This document shows, in pieces, positions 8,306 through 10,251 of a DNA stretch of 10,251 nucleotides. A program made the translations under genes and the position numbers. The DNA is taken from contig JAQUMQ010000031.1 of the NCBI GenBank assembly GCA_028718045.1, forward strand, positions 1 to 10,251, read 5' to 3'. The notes beneath the pieces were generated by a model. That model made no database searches, was not told the origin of the DNA, and worked only from the letters and a program-made list of their open reading frames with translations. Every line of letters starts with the position of its first letter. Positions within the stretch are counted from its first letter, which is position 1. The stretch comes from Actinomycetota bacterium. Lineage in GTDB: Bacteria; Actinomycetota; Humimicrobiia; Humimicrobiales; Humimicrobiaceae.

Positions 8306-9406
8306 ATGAAAAAAGGGTCTGAATTCAAGCTGGAAGAGGTAAGAGAACTGATAAATAAGGGTAGAGAAGAAGGAATTCTTACAAACGAAGAAATCAGTGA
8401 CACTCTTTCGGAGATAGACCTTTCAAAAGAACAGATTGACAATATTTATGATGTAATTCAAAACCTTGGCATAGAGGTTGTAAGCGAGGAAGACGAAGAT
8501 ATTGACAGCCTGATACAAAAGAAAAAGGATAATGAAATACTTAAAGCTTCCAAGCTTGATTTAGGTCTTAAATCTCCCACCAATGATCCCGTGAGAATGT
8601 ACCTGAAAGAAATCGGAAAAGTAAGGCTTCTTACAGCGGCAGAAGAAGTCCAACTGGCAAAAAAGATCGAACTAGGCGATATGGAATCGAAAAGAAGGCT
8701 TGTCGAAGCTAATCTCAGGCTTGTTGTGAGCATTGCAAAAAAATATGTGGGCAGAGGAATGCTTTTTCTTGATTTGATACAAGAGGGGAATCTAGGTCTT
8801 ATAAGAGCAGTCGAAAAGTTTGATTATAAGAAGGGTTATAAATTTTCGACTTATGCTACATGGTGGATCAGACAAGCTATTACGAGAGCTATTGCGGACC
8901 AGGCAAGGACCATAAGAATTCCTGTGCATATGGTTGAAACGATAAACAAATTGATCAGAGTCCAAAGACAGCTTCTTCAAAAGCTTGGAAGAGAACCTAC
9001 ACCTGAAGAGATCGCTGATCAAATGGAATTTACGCCTGATAAAGTAAGGGAGATAATGAAAATCAGCCAGGAACCTGTTTCGCTTGAAACTCCAATAGGT
9101 GAAGAAGAAGACAGCCACTTGGGTGATTTTATCGAGGATCAGGAAGTAGAAGCACCCTCTGATGCTGCTTCATTTACGATGCTTCAGGAACAACTCCAAG
9201 AGGTTTTAAATACTTTAAACGACCGCGAACGAAAGGTGATACAACTAAGATTTGGTTTAAATGACGGACATCCCAGAACTCTCGAGGAAGTCGGTAGGGA
9301 GTTTGGAGTAACAAGAGAAAGAATCAGACAGATTGAATCAAAAACCTTATCAAAACTAAGACACCCTAACAGAAGTTCCGTATTGAAGGATTTTCTTGAA
9401 GGATAA
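8306..9406 (+). CDS. rpoD: RNA polymerase primary sigma factor (sigma-70 / SigA)
   Basis: This is the housekeeping sigma factor, which directs RNA polymerase to -35/-10 promoters. The 366-aa length is typical of Gram-positive SigA, which lacks the large non-conserved region of E. coli sigma-70. Residues 1 to about 90 form the acidic region 1.1. Region 1.2 begins at DPVRMYLKEIG (Asp94). Region 2 includes ANLRLVVSIAKKYVGRG (from about 135), DLIQEGNLGLIRAVEKFD, and the -10 recognition and melting helix YATWWIRQAITRAI with Trp186-Trp187. Region 3 includes the GEEEDSHLGDF loop (3.2). Region 4.2 is the -35-binding helix-turn-helix at residues 325-352 (TLEEVGREFGVTRERIRQIE). It has its own promoter and a strong ribosome binding site. 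The presence of region 1.1 and the dnaG neighbour distinguish it from alternative sigma factors. Confidence 0.98.
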   Translation: MKKGSEFKLEEVRELINKGREEGILTNEEISDTLSEIDLSKEQIDNIYDVIQNLGIEVVSEEDEDIDSLIQKKKDNEILKASKLDLGLKSPTNDPVRMYLKEIGKVRLLTAAEEVQLAKKIELGDMESKRRLVEANLRLVVSIAKKYVGRGMLFLDLIQEGNLGLIRAVEKFDYKKGYKFSTYATWWIRQAITRAIADQARTIRIPVHMVETINKLIRVQRQLLQKLGREPTPEEIADQMEFTPDKVREIMKISQEPVSLETPIGEEEDSHLGDFIEDQEVEAPSDAASFTMLQEQLQEVLNTLNDRERKVIQLRFGLNDGHPRTLEEVGREFGVTRERIRQIESKTLSKLRHPNRSSVLKDFLEG

Positions 9407-9450
9407 TTTTAAGAGTTCAGCAAGAAGTTTTTGACTGAAACAGTAAAAGC

Positions 9451-9482
9451 AATTTCATGTCTTCCGTGAAATTCTCCGTTTT
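9451..9482 (+). terminator. Possible rpoD terminator
   Basis: AATTTCAT (9451-9458) pairs with GTGAAATT (9466-9473), an 8-bp stem with one G-U pair and a 7-base loop. A short T run follows only after CTCCG. The stem is AT-rich and the tail is poor, so termination may be partial. Confidence 0.4.
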
Positions 9483-9526
9483 ATAATAAAATGAATGATA
9501 GTTTAAAATTAAAGTTTGTGTTTTAC

Positions 9527-9556
9527 TTGAAATATTGTGCTTAAATCACTTATAAT
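9527..9556 (+). promoter_or_regulatory. SigA-type promoter of tRNA-Asn
   Basis: TTGAAA (9527-9532) and a perfect TATAAT (9551-9556) are 18 bases apart. The predicted start is near 9563, about 20 bases before the mature tRNA 5' end, as is typical of a stand-alone tRNA gene. Confidence 0.7.
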
Positions 9557-9582
9557 AGTTAACGCGTTCAGTAAGTCCACGC

Positions 9583-9657
9583 TCCTCGATAGCTCAATGG
9601 TAGAGCGTTCGGCTGTTAACCGAAATGTTGTAGGTTCGAGTCCTACTCGAGGAGCCA
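9583..9657 (+). tRNA. tRNA-Asn (anticodon GUU)
   Basis: A full cloverleaf can be folded by eye. The 7-bp acceptor pairs TCCTCGA (9583-9589) with TCGAGGA (9647-9653). The D arm is GCTC...GAGC. The anticodon stem TTCGG/CCGAA encloses the loop CTGTTAA, with GTT at 9615-9617. The T arm GTAGG/CCTAC encloses TTCGAGT. The discriminator is G73 (9654), as expected for asparagine, and CCA is encoded (9655-9657). In the precursor the acceptor could extend by two pairs, 9581-9582 with 9654-9655. The gene is transcribed alone, between rpoD and a degraded region. Confidence 0.96.
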
Positions 9658-9675
9658 ATATTTGGCTCCCCTTTT
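9651..9675 (+). terminator. Terminator overlapping the tRNA-Asn 3' end
   Basis: GGAGCCAA (9651-9658) pairs perfectly with TTGGCTCC (9662-9669) around a 3-base loop. CCTTTT follows. The left arm uses the last three acceptor-stem bases, the discriminator and the CCA of the tRNA, so the full hairpin and the mature acceptor stem are mutually exclusive. Confidence 0.7.
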
Positions 9676-9825
9676 CTGACTCACTTCAAACCATTGAAAT
9701 TATTCTACCCAATACAATTCATGGCTGTAAAAGAAAAAATTTAAAATACTTATAATATTAAACACTTTTTTAAAAAGAGATTGCAGAAACATTTGAAAAA
9801 TTTAAATCACAACCCCTGATTTCCG

Positions 9826-10041
9826 GTGCATTTTGGGTGGGGGCAATCTATTACTGTAACTGCGATTTATAACTGGATGCTATCATGCGGAGTAATTTGT
9901 GTCCCTAGTGAACTAAATGGAGTAACAGCTGTTGCCTCTAAACCTGGTGATATTTTAAAGCAAGAAAAAAGATTAAGGCAGGCAGAGTATTTGGGTGAGA
10001 ATATATTAAATATTACCAAGAAGCTAAAAACAAGAAAGTAA
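9826..10041 (+). pseudogene. C-terminal remnant of a flavodoxin / NAD(P)H-dependent FMN reductase-like gene
   Basis: The open stretch encodes about 71 residues from a GTG with no ribosome binding site. It resembles the last third of flavodoxin-fold NAD(P)H:FMN oxidoreductases: a Gly-Trp-Gly-Gln turn, a YNWMLSCGVICVPS helix-strand, NGVTAVASKPGD, and the charged terminal helix containing RLRQAEYLGENI. The N-terminal two thirds, with the flavin-phosphate loop, are missing. Just upstream, another frame from 9774 reads about 19 plausible codons (KEIAETFEKFKSQPLISGAF) and would join this frame if one T of the run at 9831-9834 were removed; a stop at 9771 ends it on the left. I therefore read it as a truncated, frameshifted relic rather than a working small protein. 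The family assignment is from recall of C-terminal motifs and is moderate. Confidence 0.55.
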
Positions 10042-10147
10042 ATCTATAAGTCGATTATATAATTTGGAAGAATAAAAAAATAAAAATAAGTATACTTCGG
10101 AAAGTAAAATTTTATGATAAAATTAATTATCTTAAATGTGTGTATTC

Positions 10148-10154
10148 AGGAGAG
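10148..10154 (+). promoter_or_regulatory. Ribosome binding site of the Fic-like gene
   Basis: AGGAGAG stands six bases before the ATG at 10161. It is the main support for that start, since the gene is cut by the window edge. Confidence 0.7.
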
Positions 10155-10160
10155 TAACCC

Positions 10161-10251
10161 ATGTCTTTCGAGCCTAAATTTTCTATAACACAGAAGATTA
10201 ATAAAGCTCTTATAGAAATTGAAAGGGTAAGGGGCTTTCTTGATGCTATTA
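10161..10251 (+). CDS. Probable Fic-family protein, N-terminal end (partial)
   Basis: Thirty codons are visible before the window ends, starting at an ATG with a strong ribosome binding site. The peptide begins MSFEPKFSITQKINKALIEI and continues ERVRGFLDAI. This pattern, a short strand, then S-I-T-x-K-I and a helix with E-I-E-R, is typical of the N-terminal region of stand-alone Fic proteins, which usually AMP-ylate (or otherwise modify) target proteins and can be regulated by an inhibitory helix. The catalytic HPFxxGNGR motif would lie far outside the window, so neither function nor intactness can be judged. Its place next to a tRNA and a gene relic suggests an accessory gene. Confidence 0.55.
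   Translation, partial: MSFEPKFSITQKINKALIEIERVRGFLDAI

Larger units (their letters stand above)
9676..10160 (+). other. Non-genic, apparently decayed stretch between tRNA-Asn and the Fic-like gene
   Basis: No intact gene is seen here on either strand. The first ~95 bases look non-coding. A second TATAAT at 9751-9756 has no good -35. Bases from about 9774 lead into the flavodoxin-like relic (9826-10044). From 10045 to 10147 the sequence is very AT-rich, with a TAAAAT at 10118-10123 that could serve as the -10 of the downstream gene, although its -35 (TTCGGA, 10096-10101) is weak. No integrase, transposase or clear direct repeat is visible. Confidence 0.5.

Noticed and set aside
9537..9755. 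Open reading frame of 72 codons across the tRNA gene
   Set aside because: It is the translation of the tRNA-Asn gene and its flanks, including the familiar tRNA-derived peptide SSMVERSAVNRNVVGSSPTR, not a protein gene.
9541..9763. Repeat of the tRNA promoter -10 area at an exact 200-base offset (9541-9563 and 9741-9763, 19 of 23 identical)
   Set aside because: The shared bases are nearly all A/T around TATAAT and similarity does not extend outwards, so chance in AT-rich DNA is a sufficient explanation.
10094..10109. Small inverted repeat TACTT/AAGTA upstream of the Fic-like gene as an operator
   Set aside because: A five-pair AT-rich repeat with a 4-base loop is too short to separate from chance.
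1..10251. CRISPR array, insertion sequence or other repeat array
   Set aside because: No regularly spaced repeats, transposase motifs or terminal inverted repeats were seen anywhere in the window.

Overview
The window looks like a piece of a low-GC Firmicutes chromosome, most likely from the Clostridia. The sequence is AT-rich, Shine-Dalgarno sites are purine-rich, the promoters match the SigA consensus, and glycyl-tRNA synthetase is the two-subunit (GlyQ/GlyS) type. The order glyQ-glyS-ppdK-dgt-dnaG-rpoD, with everything on the + strand, is a familiar clostridial form of the macromolecular-synthesis region. The species cannot be named from this sequence alone.

Layout: bases 1-75 are the last codons of glyQ, followed seven bases later by glyS (83-2194). 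After a 77-base gap comes ppdK (2272-4896), which ends at a clear Rho-independent terminator (4942-4993). A second unit begins with dgt (5033-6097), followed after only 12 bases by dnaG (6110-8128). rpoD (8306-9406) has its own SigA-type promoter and a strong ribosome binding site. Beyond it lies a stand-alone tRNA-Asn(GUU) gene (9583-9657) with its own promoter and a terminator hairpin built partly from the tRNA 3' end. The last ~600 bases look like accessory DNA: a broken C-terminal relic of a flavodoxin/FMN-reductase-like gene, AT-rich spacer, and the first 30 codons of a probable Fic-family gene cut by the window edge.

The genes cover basic information processing. GlyQS charges tRNA-Gly, PpdK interconverts pyruvate and phosphoenolpyruvate, Dgt trims the dGTP pool, DnaG makes replication primers, and RpoD is the housekeeping sigma factor. 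All five complete proteins have near-normal length and intact catalytic motifs, so most of the window is ordinary. The points worth a second look are an Asn/Lys-rich insertion inside the DnaG catalytic core, poor ribosome binding sites at dgt and dnaG (with a four-codon mini-ORF overlapping the dnaG start), the overlap of tRNA-Asn with its terminator, and the decayed region after the tRNA. I did not find a convincing undescribed system.
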